From Citrus sinensis (lineage: Eukaryota > Streptophyta > Magnoliopsida > Sapindales > Rutaceae), in the NCBI RefSeq assembly GCF_022201045.2, contig NC_068557.1:30667501-30731500 (forward strand): 64,000 nucleotides of DNA. Reading direction: 5' to 3'. Below the pieces are notes generated by a model. The model had not been told where the DNA came from. It ran no database searches and worked only from the letters and a program-made list of their open reading frames with translations. The position numbers were made by a program, and so were the translations under genes. Every line of letters starts with the position of its first letter. Position 1 is the first letter of the stretch. Below are positions 1 through 10,440 of this stretch, one piece after another.

Positions 1-869
1 AATTCATACATAGCCGATATCCTTTTGTTTAATCCCCAAAATTGGGCATATTAAAGAGATTGTGATTAGTTGGCGTAGTTGCGAGGTTACCTCAATTTTT
101 TTTTAGCAAAGCTCAGTGATATTTCTTGGTAAGTAGGACCGAGTGCAAACGCCACAACTTGATTAGGGGCCCAATAAATATATACAAATTAATGCCATAT
201 TTATTGTTATTTTTTCTTTCTAACCAATTACAGTTGAACATTTCAGCTACCAAAATTAATTAGTTCACACTGTAGATTGAATCACAAGAAATGAGAGTGA
301 AAACGAAAAGCGAACGGGCATTTTGAGTTGGCTGAACCAGCATGGCCGTATGGGTACTTGCTTACTCATGGGAAAGAAAGCAATCGCCAATCATTAGAAT
401 TGCCGGTTCATCGACAGCTACGCTTGTGTCAATCTTGTGTTGTCGCAAGCCTTTTCGACATATAAAAGCGACTGCAACAACTAATAAAACTGAGTCAGTA
501 ATTTAATGCACAATTACGTATAGTAATGTAATGATGTGTGTGTGCGCGTTACATGTATATTATTTGATTACTAAGTATGGTTAAACAATAATTTAATCAT
601 CACCCGCTAATTGCTACGTGTGCTGAGGTCATTACTTAATAATAACATAGAAATTTTCAAATACCTGTAGTTTGGATCTAGCATTTTACCGGCAAACCCT
701 ACGGCAGCATGCACAAATTTTAATGGGACGCAAATTCTGGTCGATTTTGGAGTACACAATTAAAGCTCAACAGTGCACAGTCTATATATGCGGACAGGCC
801 ACAAACTAAAACGGGTCCATCAGTTATCAACTACTCTTCGAAATTATCTCTATATTTATCATATTAGCC
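1..869. other. Upstream region of the GDSL esterase gene
   Basis: No coding region or structured RNA is recognised. The DNA is AT-rich non-coding sequence. A TATA-like run lies near 781-788, about 80 bases before the start codon at 870, and may belong to the core promoter of the downstream gene. No repeat family was recognised. Confidence 0.4.
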
Positions 870-3236
870 ATGAAATTTTTTCATCTCGTCTTTGCTTTGT
901 GTTTGTTGAGGTCAGTTTCAACAAGTCATTTAAAGTATCATGCAATATTCAACTTTGGTGATTCTTTGAGTGACACCGGCAATTTTCTTGTTTCCGGTGC
1001 CCTCGCATTTCCAGTTATCGGAAAACTCCCTTATGGCGAAACCTTCTTTCGACACGCAACCGGTCGGTGCTCGGATGGACGACTTGTCATTGATTTTATG
1101 GGTACGCTTATCTATCCCTCATCATCTCGTTTATAAACTAACTTATACATATGATGTTAAAATAAGTGTGTACTTAACTACATCATGATATTACTGTAGC
1201 TGAGGCATTTCGGTTGCCATACTTGCCACCATATCTAGCATTAAAAGAAGGTCAAAATTTTAAACATGGGGTGAATTTTGCTGTTGCTGGTGCTACTGCA
1301 CTTCGATCAGCGATTTTCTATAAGCAAAAAATTGGATCTCGTTTATGGACGAATGATTCATTGAGTGTTCAGATCGATTGGTTTAAGAAGCTCAAGTCCT
1401 CAATTTGCTCTACTAGAAAAGGTGACAATTACTAAAACCTACACTTCACTTTAATTTCTTTTTTTAATTTTTTAATTTTTATAACTTCTTTGTTATATTG
1501 TCACAGATTGTGAGACCTACTTCAAAAAATCGCTATTTTTCGTGGGAGAGATTGGTGGAAATGACTATAATTATCGTGCGTTTGTTGGTGAAAGCATTAA
1601 TCAACTTCGAGCATCCGTGCCTCTCGTTGTTAAAGCCATTACTAATGCCACCCGTGTATGTTACGCGAATCTTCAATCTCTTTTGGAACCTTTTCTAAAC
1701 ACACAAGAGATTTCGAAATAAAAAAAGGTCATTTTTGTCATACTATAAGCCACTGAATTAAAGGATCTAAGAGCATAGACCAACTATGTTGGTTTTCCTT
1801 GTCCACCAAAGTTTTAACTTTACTAATCATCCAATCTATTAGAGATAATTTTGAGAATAAAATTCACAACGTTCATTGAATTTCTTTGAAGTAAGATAAA
1901 TCAACTTGCTATGCGAGTAACAACATTTAAATCCTCATATTAATTACATTTAGAATACTGATATAGTTTATCTATTTACAGTGAATGAATTCCTAGGAAG
2001 TAGGAATAAATGAAATACCCCTTTTGGATCCACTTATGATGTGAGATTTCTAATTTTAAATATCATTGTCATTTTCACATGTTTATTATGAATGATCAAC
2101 ATTTAACTAGAGTTTATATTTTTATCTGTTAACAATCACCTATGAATTTTATTATGAAGAATGGCTTTGATTATATGAGAATCTTAAGTACTTTCATATA
2201 TATCTGCTCAAAATTACATATAATGGTAATTTTGATTATTCCGATCATAGTTGGGTTGAGGGCTTATATGATATAATTATTTTCTTTTTTTTAATTAAAA
2301 AAAAGCGCCTAATTACTCAGGCTTGCGCAGTTTCATGTAGATAATTGACATGGTTAATTGATTACCCTAATATTAGTTTGGTTAATTCTTAATTATCATT
2401 TTGGTCGCAATATTATGTGATAGTTGTTGATAGAGGAAGGTGCGGTGGAGCTGGTGGTGCCGGGGAATTTCCCAATCGGATGCTCGGCTGTGTACTTGAC
2501 CTTATTCCAGAGCCTCAACGAAATGGACTACGATCGAAATGGGTGCTTGAAGGCACCAAATGCTTTTGCTAGATATCACAACACTATGCTCAAGGCCGAG
2601 TTACACAAGTTGAGACAAAAATACCCACATGCTAATATAATTTACGCCGACTACTATGGTGCTGCCATGCGTTTCTATCATGCACCTGGACATTACGGTC
2701 AGTTAATTGCCACTCTCAATTCAACAAGTTTAATAAAGAGCTTGTTTTTTACGCATGCTGAGGCCTGAATTGATTTGTTATCTGTGCAACTTCTAAAACT
2801 TAATTACGGTTCTATCTTGATTTTGATGCAAAGAAACAATTTTACAACAAAGCCCAGCATTTATTTGGTCCATTAATGCTTGGAGTAACGAGGACCACTA
2901 TAAATGTAGGTGATATAAACAACTGTAAACAATTAAGCGTGAAGAAAGAGTAAATGATGAGTTGACATACATTTTGGATCATAATATATAATTAAGGCTT
3001 GGTTACTAACTATTCTTGATGCAGGATTCTCCAACGGGGCAGTGAAAGCTTGTTGCGGAGGGGGCGGACCATACAATTTCAATAATTCAGCGAGGTGTGG
3101 TCACACTGGATCGAGAGCCTGTGAGAATCCATCTACTCATGCAAATTGGGATGGAATCCACTTAACAGAGGCTGCTTATCGCCATGTTGCCAATGGTTTA
3201 ATTCATGGCCCTTTTGCTACTCCATCTCTTCTCTGA
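870..3236 (+). CDS. GDSL-motif esterase/lipase, five exons
   Basis: Secreted SGNH-type serine esterase/lipase. Exons: 870-1101, 1200-1421, 1507-1655, 2424-2697, 3025-3236, giving 362 residues, normal for plant GDSL enzymes. The start gives a short hydrophobic signal peptide (FHLVFALCLL). Block I is GDSLSDTGN around residue 30 (catalytic Ser in GDSL), block III is GEIGGNDYN, and block V is DGIHLTEAAY near the C-terminus with the Asp/His pair. The sequence also has VPGNFPIGCSAVYL, typical of the At1g28600/sinapine-esterase-like subfamily. The five-exon layout is the usual one for plant GDSL genes. Intron 3 is long (768 bp) and AT-rich. The true substrate cannot be told from sequence. No break was seen. 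Confidence 0.93.
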
Positions 3237-4204
3237 GACCTTGACATATTAATTCAATTGGTTTGATTCCTGTCCTGGTGTTGAAAACAGTGACACGACA
3301 GTTAAATAAGGGAGATTACTCAACGCCTGCCATTGGTCAATCTTTTGAACCAAAGGCTTCTCAATGTTTTACCTACCAACTACATCACGATGTTAAATTA
3401 ATGTTAATAGTGAAAAAAAATGAAAAAAAAAAACTTTTATTTGGGTTCTATAAAGAGTGTGACAGACACACACCTGATCAGAAAGAGATTTTAGAGTATC
3501 TTTGTTGTGCTATAGTTATTTAATATACGTATAACTTGTGTATATGAATTAAATATAACTACTAATTACATGATATTTTTTAAAATAAATATATATCACA
3601 CATATATTAAGTCGGTTTAGTACAATAGAGATACTTTATAATTTCTCTAAACAATACACTCATAATTAACATCCTTGACATTATTAAGCATAACCATTTA
3701 TTTATTTTAATTTTACTTTTATTGATTACTAATTTCATCAATTATTAAATAATACCAAACATTTCAATAAATGTTCCAATATTTTTATTCAAGTTCAAAA
3801 AAAATTTTATGTAACAGTAAAAGGCCATCAAAACAATTAAATAATGGCCTGGCAATGAAGGTCATCATATTTATTTTTTCTTAATAGTTTTATAAAAATT
3901 TACATTAAGAATTTAGATCTAATGTTATTTTTTATATAATCTTCTACTATGGGTAATTGGGTATATTTAAAACAACATACATATTAAATTTTAAATATAA
4001 ATAAATTTTTTTATCCAGTTACAAATTACACCAATAGTAAAAGCTTAGCTCATGGAAAAGTCTTTGCATTTAGCGGTGTCCATTATTAATTTGCACACAC
4101 CGGTAGTGCATTTATGAGGTTCCAGAGTCAAGATAATCATATCCTTCACATTGGACTTGTGAAGACGTTTCAACTCCCCCTTGGTCGAAAATAAAGCAGC
4201 ATGT
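3237..4204. other. AT-rich intergenic region
   Basis: Holds the 3' flank of the GDSL gene and about 900 bases of AT-rich sequence with no supported gene, RNA or recognisable element. It ends at the poly-T run that marks the 3' tail of the minus-strand LINE. Confidence 0.4.
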
Positions 4205-6003
4205 TTTTTTTTTGAAAGGAGGAAATTTCATTAAACAGCCAAGGAATCACATAACCAGGGAGGAGGAATAAAACTCCACTCTCTCGAACTTGATATAGAA
4301 CTTTTCACCTGAGTAACAGCGTGGGCAGCAGAGTTCGCAGATCTACGAACAAAAGAGAACGTCACTTCTCCTAAGGACTGAGCCAAGGCTCTACAATCAG
4401 CAATAATAGAGCCAAAACCATTTGGATAATCAAACTTATCATGTAAAGCATTAAAGACTAGTAAGCTATCCATTTCTAACATAACAGACTTAAAATGGAA
4501 TTTCTTAAGCCAGCTGAGGGCCTCCTTAACACCTAGAGCTTCAGCTTCACGAGGATCAAATCTACCGGGGAGGGAATTGCTTTTTGCCGCAATAAAATCA
4601 CCTCCAGCTGAGCGAATTACAGCCCCAAAGCTAATCAACCCTCTTGATCTAACTAGAGCAGCAACAACATTGCACTTGTGCCACCCAGAACTAGGCTTTT
4701 CCTAGCAAACAGAACCTTGAGCTAAAGAATCATGCACTGGAGGGGGAAAAAAACCACTCATACGAGCTTGCTGCCAAAAGAATAAGCTTTGTCCAGCCAC
4801 ATTCACCATTGACTGGACCCTCCCATTGACACCTTTCCAAACCTTGTTATTTCTATTCAACCACAGGCCCCAACAAATCATAGCAGCCAAACTACATTCA
4901 TCAAGATTACAACGGCCTAACAACTCCTCCAACCATTGATCAAAGTGCAAACAAGTCCCATTGAAACCAATTACAGAGGAAATCTAGCAGGATTTAGCAA
5001 AATGGCAAGTCACCAGGATATGAAAAATGGATTCTGAGGAAGAATGACAAAGAGGGCATAGTGTTTGGACCTCAACTCGACGTTGCAGCAGGTTATCTGA
5101 AGTGGGGATGACATTCGCCATAGCTCGCCAGAGGAAGTTCTTTACTTTTGCAGGAACAGGGAGCTGCCATAATTTACGCCAAGCGCTGTTGCAGGGGGGA
5201 GAGAGCATTGAGTCTAGCATTCTATAGCAGCTTCTAACCATGTACAACCCTTTGGAGTCAGGCAGCCAATACCAGGTATCAACATCCCACCTTGAGCCGA
5301 GAGGGATTCGGAAGATAAGATCACGGTCCCTGCTGTTGAAGATGTCTGCCACCACATCATAGTCCCATTTACACTGGTTAGGCACCATGAGGCTGTCAAC
5401 TGTTGCAGAGGTGATATTTGCTGGAATGGTCGAGGAGATGAAGCCGTTGTCCTTGTTTGGCAGCCAAGGGGCACTTCCAATAACAGTTTGCCGACCCCCC
5501 CAATTTGGATACGACTACCTCGAATAATGGTTGGATGAGCAGTCAAAATAGAACGCCAAACATACCTAGGGTTGCTTCCCAGACGAGCCTCCGCAAACGA
5601 GGTGTTGGGGTAGTACCTAACCTTGAAAAGGCGAGCTACCAAAATATTGGGGTTGGTTAGGAGACGCCAGCCTTGTTTACCGAGCATTGCAACATTGAAC
5701 ACATGCAATCTTTTAAATCTTATGCCCCCATGAGTCTTTGGTTTACACATCCTCTCCCATTTCATCCATATGATGCCACCATTGCCCGGCCCTTTTCTGC
5801 CCCACCAAAAGGAGTTCATCATCCGCTCTAACTCTCTATAAAGCTCCATGGGCAAGAGGTAAATGTTCATTGCATAGATGGGCAACACTTGAGCTACTGT
5901 TTTTAGGAGAATTTCTTTACCTGCACGAGACAGCAGCTTTTGGTTCCACTTTTGCAATCGCTTCCAAACTCTCTCTCGAATGTATCTAAAAACAGCTGAC
6001 TTA
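4205..6003 (-). mobile_element. 5'-truncated L1-type LINE (non-LTR retrotransposon)
   Basis: Minus-strand remnant of a plant L1-clade LINE. The 3' end is marked by a poly-A tail seen as a T-run at about 4205-4214. Coding similarity runs from the C-terminal part of the reverse transcriptase (VFRYIRERVWKRLQ onward, at 6000) through the zinc-binding region to an RNase H domain. The catalytic YxDD part of the RT and all of ORF1 are absent, so the copy is 5'-truncated or cut at about 6003, where the GC-rich repeat array starts. No matching target-site duplication was found, so the original insertion boundary on the right side is uncertain. Confidence 0.85.
4231..6003 (-). pseudogene. Broken LINE ORF2: RT thumb, zf-RVT and RNase H
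   Basis: Read on the minus strand. From 6003 to about 5440 is the post-catalytic reverse transcriptase region, with AGKEILLKTVAQVLPIYAM and NSFWWG motifs. A frame change at about 5390-5440 leads into the zf-RVT region (WRKLWQLPVPAKVKNFLWRA; CPLCHSSSESIFHILVTC, Cys/His ligands). In-frame TAG stops follow at 4984-4986 and 4702-4704; both could be former Trp codons. The RNase H (RVT_3) domain follows (KCNVVAALVRSRG; EAEALGVKEAL; EMDSLLVFNAL; RRSANSAAHAV), ending at 4231. Few lesions in about 1.8 kb suggest moderate age. It cannot encode an active protein. Confidence 0.85.
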
Positions 6004-7470
6004 CTTCGGACACGGCGGACGCGTTCGGTCGGGTTCGGGCAGGTACGGTCGGCGGCGGGGGTGCCCAGGGGGCTATAGCGCACGGCCTCGGGGGCTGCAA
6101 AGAAGGGGTCGTAACTCATGATCGGGCCTCCGATTCCATTTCTGTTTTGTCCCACAGAACCAGCGATCCGGGGGCATCGGGATGGGGGGGTAGCCTCGCG
6201 GCGGTTTGAACGGCGAAAAATGAGCAAGATCGGGGGCCGCTTAGTAGGTTTTGCCGGTTTCGGCCGTAACTCATGATCCGAGCCTCCGATTCCATTTCCG
6301 TTTGGTCCTACGAGACCAACGGTTCGGGGGTATCGGGATGGGGGGGTAGCCACGCGGCGGTTTGAACTCCGAAAAATGGGTAAGATCAGGGCCGTTTGGC
6401 CGGGTTTGCCAGTTTCGGCCCCCTAGGGGCGGTTCTTGCCCCAGGGGGGACCGTGGGGCGGGATCGGCACACTGCGAACGCGTTCGGTTGGGTTCAGACG
6501 TGTGCGGTCGGCGGCGGGGGCGCCCGGGGGCCATAGCGCACGGCCTCGGGGGCCGCAAAGAATGAGTCGTAACTCATGATCGAGACCTCCGATTCCGTTT
6601 CCGTTTCGTCCCACGGGACCAGCGGTCCGGGGTATTGGGATGAGGGAGGTAGCCGCGCGGCGGTTTGAACGCCGAAAAATGGGCAAGATCCCGGGCTACT
6701 TAGTAGGTTTTGCCGGTTTCGGCCATAACTCATGATCCGGGCCTCCGATTTCGTTTCTGTTTCATCTCACGGGACCAGCGGCCCAAGGGCATCGGGATGG
6801 GGGGGTAGCTGCTCGGCGGTTTGAATGCCAAAAATGGTAAGATCGGGGCCGTTTGGCCGGTTTTTTCGGTTTCGGCCCCTCGAGGGGCGGCGGTTCGTGC
6901 CCCAGGGGGGACCGCGGGGCGGGATCGGCACACGGTGGACGCGTTCGGTCGGGTTCGGGCAGGTGCGGTCGGCGGCGGGGGCGCCGGGGGCCTATAGCGC
7001 ACATCCTCGGGGGCCGCAAAGAAGGGGTCGTAACTCATGATCGAGGCCTCTGATTCCGTTTCTGTTTCATCCCATGGGACCAGCGGTGCAGGGGCATCGG
7101 GATGGGGTGGTAGCCGCGCGGCGGTTTGAACACCGAAAAATGGGCAAGATCGGGGGCCGCTAGTAGGTTTTGTCGGTCTCTGCCGTAACTCATGATCGGG
7201 GCCTCCGATTTCGTTTCTGTTTCGTCCCACGGGACCAGCGGTCCAGGGGCATCGGGATGGGGTGGTAGCCGCGCGGCGGTTTGAACACCGAAAAATGGGC
7301 AAGATCGGGGCCGCTAGTAGGTTTTTCCGGTTTCGGCCGTAACTCATGATCGGGGCCTTCGATTCCGTTTCTGTTTCGTCCCACGGGACCAGTAGCCCAG
7401 GGGCATCGGGATGGGGGGTAGCCGGGCGACGGTTTGAATGCCGAAAAATGAGTAAGATCGGGGCCGTAAA
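6003..7470. repeat. GC-rich tandem array, ~155- and ~304-bp periods
   Basis: Strongly GC-rich block in an AT-rich window. The anchor string GTAACTCATG, or a one-base variant, recurs at 6111, 6266, 6569, 6725, 7030, 7185 and 7339, with spacings of 155, 303, 156, 305, 155 and 154. The short unit ends in a CCGGTTTCGGCC-like string. The long unit adds about 149 bp of G/C-rich sequence with runs such as CCCCAGGGGGGACC and GGTCGGCGGCGGGGG. This is a higher-order arrangement of two related units, copies differing by scattered substitutions. Long open frames cross it on both strands but they follow from base composition. I do not recognise the family; a satellite, a subrepeat from rDNA spacer, or LINE-associated repeats are all possible. 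Confidence 0.85.
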
Positions 7471-7477
7471 CACGCAT

Positions 7478-7790
7478 ATCCCAGAACCTGTTGCTACCAA
7501 AAGTACTCTATCGTGCTTGTCAGTGAGATAAGGCAGAGCAGCAAAGTGCACCTGTCGAACCCACCCAGAGAAGAGAAAGCATTGCACTAGCAACTCCTGC
7601 GATCTCTGAGCAAAAGTGTTAATATCTCTGTCGTCCTTAAAAGTAAGCACCAGGGTGTGTATAAGTCAGGCAACTGAGGAAACTTCACAACTGCTATGTA
7701 TACCACGAAGGTTTTCAAGAAGGGATTGATTGGAAAAGTCACCCAAGACCTGCCCAACTTTGATCTGCCAGCTTGAACGCCTGAATCATG
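7478..7790 (-). pseudogene. Unassigned protein-like fragment
   Basis: Next to the GC-rich array, the minus strand reads a plausible protein stretch including FSGWVRQVHFAALPYL and HDRVLLVATGSGICVF, followed immediately by array sequence. Upstream frames (VGQVLGDFSNQSLLENLRG) continue with stop codons. The ATGSGI string resembles nucleotide-binding loops of ferredoxin-reductase-like domains, but I cannot assign the family with confidence. It looks like a short decayed exon fragment cut by the array; chance coding is possible. Confidence 0.3.
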
Positions 7791-7815
7791 CCAAGAAGGT
7801 GAAAAAAAGGAACAA

Positions 7816-7898
7816 GTTCAAGTCTACCGGTCATACATCACTGCACTTACACTTGACACCTAGCGTAATGATTAACGGCTCGTCTCACTGTGGCCTTG
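7816..7898 (-). pseudogene. Plastid 4.5S rRNA copy, inverted, 20-nt deletion
   Basis: Read on the minus strand, this is a close copy of chloroplast 4.5S rRNA as I recall it (GACGAGCCGTT, TCATTACG, GGTGTCAAGTG, AAGTGCAGTGATGTATG, ACCGGTAGACTTGAAC). The copy is 83 nt instead of 103 because an internal 20-nt block before ACCGGTAG is missing. The adjoining 7899-7945 is the 23S-4.5S spacer in the same orientation. It is less decayed than the direct copy at 8246-8348. Non-functional in the nucleus. Confidence 0.85.
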
Positions 7899-8017
7899 TC
7901 TTGAATTCTCACGAAAAGGTTTTGAATTGATTCTTGGAATAGTAAGTATAGATAGAAAAAATATTTTTAAATATCTTTTCAATGATAAATTTTAGAAATG
8001 ATGGGGGAAAAGCTTCA

Positions 8018-8165
8018 TCGTCGAGAGAAAACAGCTTGGATCACCGGCTAAGGCTCTAAAATGACCCATTAGTGATAAATGAGGTAGAAATGCAAATACA
8101 GGCAGGAGGTTTGCCTAGAAGTAGCTCGAAGCTCCAAATCGAGTAGCATGAGCAACTTATTGAAA
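8018..8165 (+). pseudogene. Plastid 23S rRNA internal fragment (copy 1)
   Basis: Matches, from memory, the internal chloroplast 23S region with GATCACCGGCTAAGG, a GTGATAAA..GAGGTAG stretch, and CAGGAGGTTTGCCTAGAAG. Many C-to-T and G-to-A type changes are present, as expected for an old methylated organelle insertion. It lies between the inverted and the direct 4.5S copies, which is not the plastid order. Confidence 0.75.
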
Positions 8166-8245
8166 AGATATACATAAATATTTTTCTATTTAATTACCTT
8201 ACTATTCCAAGAATCAATACAAAACCTTTTCATGAGAATTCAAGA

Positions 8246-8348
8246 GAAGGCCACGTCGAGACAAACTCTTTATCATTAAGATAGTTGTCAAGTGGAAGTG
8301 CAGTGACATATGCAGCTAGAGCATCCTAACAGAGTGGTAAACTTGAAC
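8246..8348 (+). pseudogene. Plastid 4.5S rRNA full-length decayed copy
   Basis: Exactly 103 nt, the length of tobacco 4.5S rRNA, from GAAGG to ACTTGAAC. It holds CTTTATCATTA, GTGTCAAGTGGAAGTGCAG-like and GCATCCTAACAGA blocks. Differences from the plastid form are mostly transitions. The preceding 8176-8245 is 23S-4.5S spacer, which forms an inverted repeat with 7899-7980. Confidence 0.85.
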
Positions 8349-8505
8349 CTATCATTGACGGAAAACAGTCCAGATTACCAATTAAATCCCCTAAACGATT
8401 GCTTAGTAATAAAAGAGGTAGGGGTGCAGAGACAGTAAGGAGGTTTGATTAGAAGTAGCTCATGGTTAGCTCTAGACTGAGTAACATGAGTAACTTTTGA
8501 TTTAT
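8349..8505 (+). pseudogene. Plastid 23S rRNA internal fragment (copy 2)
   Basis: Second, differently decayed copy of the same internal 23S stretch as 8018-8165, with TGACGGAAAACAGTCCAGAT and GAGGTAGGGGTGCAGAGACA. It is joined directly to the 3' end of the 4.5S copy, an order not found in plastids. After about 8465 the match fades. Together with the other three pieces it forms a rearranged nuclear plastid insertion. Confidence 0.75.
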
Positions 8506-9186
8506 TATGAGTCTAAACGATAGATTCAATAATTCAATAAGTTCTTGCCAATAACCACGCCCGCCACACATCAAAAAGGATTTGCGGATATTAAAAAAAC
8601 AATGCTCGATTAATCTGTAAATCCTATTTACATATAAGATGGACTGATTTCCTTGCATTTTTCTCCTCATTAGGTCCTCTTTCATTCTCTCTAGAATGGC
8701 ATCATCAGCATCTTCAACAGCATCGTAATTTTTAAGATCAAGATCGCAGAAGTGGCTACTGCTGATTCGGCTAATAGATTTTGTTATACAAGATGGAAAC
8801 ACTTTGGTGACATTTTACTGAGATACAATTTATGTATCCCAATTAGAAATATAGAGTATTATTGAAATTTCTTTGAACTATGAATAAATTAATTTAATTT
8901 TATTATATATGTTTAGAACAATACTAAACATCTCAAATTATATGTCAAAATTTCATCTTAGATAAACTATCATGTGAGGTCCATGCTAGAGTATAGATCA
9001 GTTGTTATGAGAAAATTCATTTTCCAGACGGTTAAAAATGAAGCGACAAGTTATAAATAAACCAAAAATAAAAAAATAAATGAAGCTATGAAATAAAAGT
9101 TCGAATAAAATAGGAGAGTTTGGAATTATTAGTTGAATACAAAGTAATGAACATTTAAAATAAGATAATGTAACTCGATCTCAAAT
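8506..9186. other. Unassigned region between plastid insertion and MITE
   Basis: A minus-strand open frame at 8802-8449 contains a protein-like stretch (DAVEDADDAILERMKEDLM), but I recognise no family and the frame runs into the rRNA-derived sequence. The rest is AT-rich with nothing supported. Confidence 0.3.
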
Positions 9187-9813
9187 CAGAGATGGCAAAA
9201 AAACCCAGGCTGGCCCAAACTCAGGTTGGTCCGTTCCATTCCTACAGGATTTGGCTTGAGATTCGCATACGAGAGCCTGGACAAAGGCTTAGGAAAAAAA
9301 GTTTAGGCCAGATCCAAGCCCTCTATTTTTTTATTTAAAAAAAGTTATAAATTAGAATAATGAATTCAAATTTAAAAAATAATAGAAAAATATAAAAAAA
9401 AATAAGCTTAAAATCATAATTTATATATCAATAATGAATAAAAAATCTTAAAATAATAATATTAAACTTTCTTTTAAATGTTAATTGGTTAAGAGAATAC
9501 TTAAATTAGAGAATCGAGTGCTAAAAAATTAAATCTATAAATTTTTATTTACTTTATTTATTATTTTATTTTAAAATATTTATTTTCTTTAATTCGTTGT
9601 TAATTATAACAACTTGATTATTATTAACTCTTTTCAAGTTTACAATAATTTTTAAAAAAATTAAAAAAAATAAGTAAAAGCCTAAGCTCGGCCCAAGCCC
9701 AGCTGAGCCTCGCAATGGGTCCGGCTCAGGTCCAGCCCTTACACTTTTTATCTAATGAACTTGGGTATGGGCTTGGAAAAGCCCGGCTCAAGTCTTTAAT
9801 TTACCAATCCTAC
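9187..9813. mobile_element. hAT-like MITE, 627 bp
   Basis: The left end is CAGAGATGGCAAAA, close to the common plant hAT terminus. The right end, reversed, is GTAGGATTGGTAAA, an imperfect match. The flanks carry CTCAAAT at 9180-9186 and 9814-9820, a 7-8 bp target duplication. GC-richer subterminal blocks rich in GGCCCAA/GGCTC motifs surround an AT-rich middle with no coding potential. It is an old non-autonomous element. Confidence 0.65.
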
Positions 9814-10440
9814 CTCAAATTTGTTTCAATATTTTGACTTTGAGAAATAATCACCATGTTTTTTTTTTTTTTTTTGGGTGGGGGATAATTTTGATGGTCA
9901 CGATCTCGACCCTAAAAATGTTCATCAAGACAAAAACTTTGTTTTGGGCTTACTCTTACCTTAAGCTCAGAATAGTTTTTGGTACACCCATTGACTTATT
10001 GTGACGTGACAATTGTGGCCGTCGCAAAAGACCTGCATTTTCCCTTACAAGTACCATTATTTGTTTGTTAAAAAGGTATGAGGTTGTCAAATTTTAAATT
10101 AATTTTTTAGCCTCCATTATTCGAATTCAGGCTGCTTATAGTTTTTTTTTTATATGATCAGCATAATATTTAAAGTTCTTTAAAAAGATTACTTTAGTTG
10201 TAAAGTTAATTTTTTTATTAAAGAGATTAGATGAAGTATCAACACTCCTATACTTAATATACATTTAAGCACAAAAGACCTGTTTTTATTTTAATAAGCA
10301 GACGAACAATATAAAATTAAATTGTCTGCTTTCATGAAAAAATTTCCAAATGAATGGTGATGCACACAAGATGTGGAGAAAAAAAAGAAAACGCAAGCAA
10401 GTGATAGCTAGGAGAGTGTGTAACTTATCAAATCCATGAA
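9814..10440. other. Intergenic, 3' flank of phospholipase gene
   Basis: AT-rich sequence with a T-run at about 9859-9875. No gene or structured element is supported. Confidence 0.4.

Noticed and set aside
5903-7650. Long open frames through the GC-rich array, some fused to LINE coding
   Set aside because: GC-rich repeats have few stop codons; the fusion to LINE sequence is by position only.
8449-8802. Minus-strand 117-residue frame next to the plastid insertion
   Set aside because: It overlaps rRNA-derived sequence and matches no family I know; kept only as an unassigned region.
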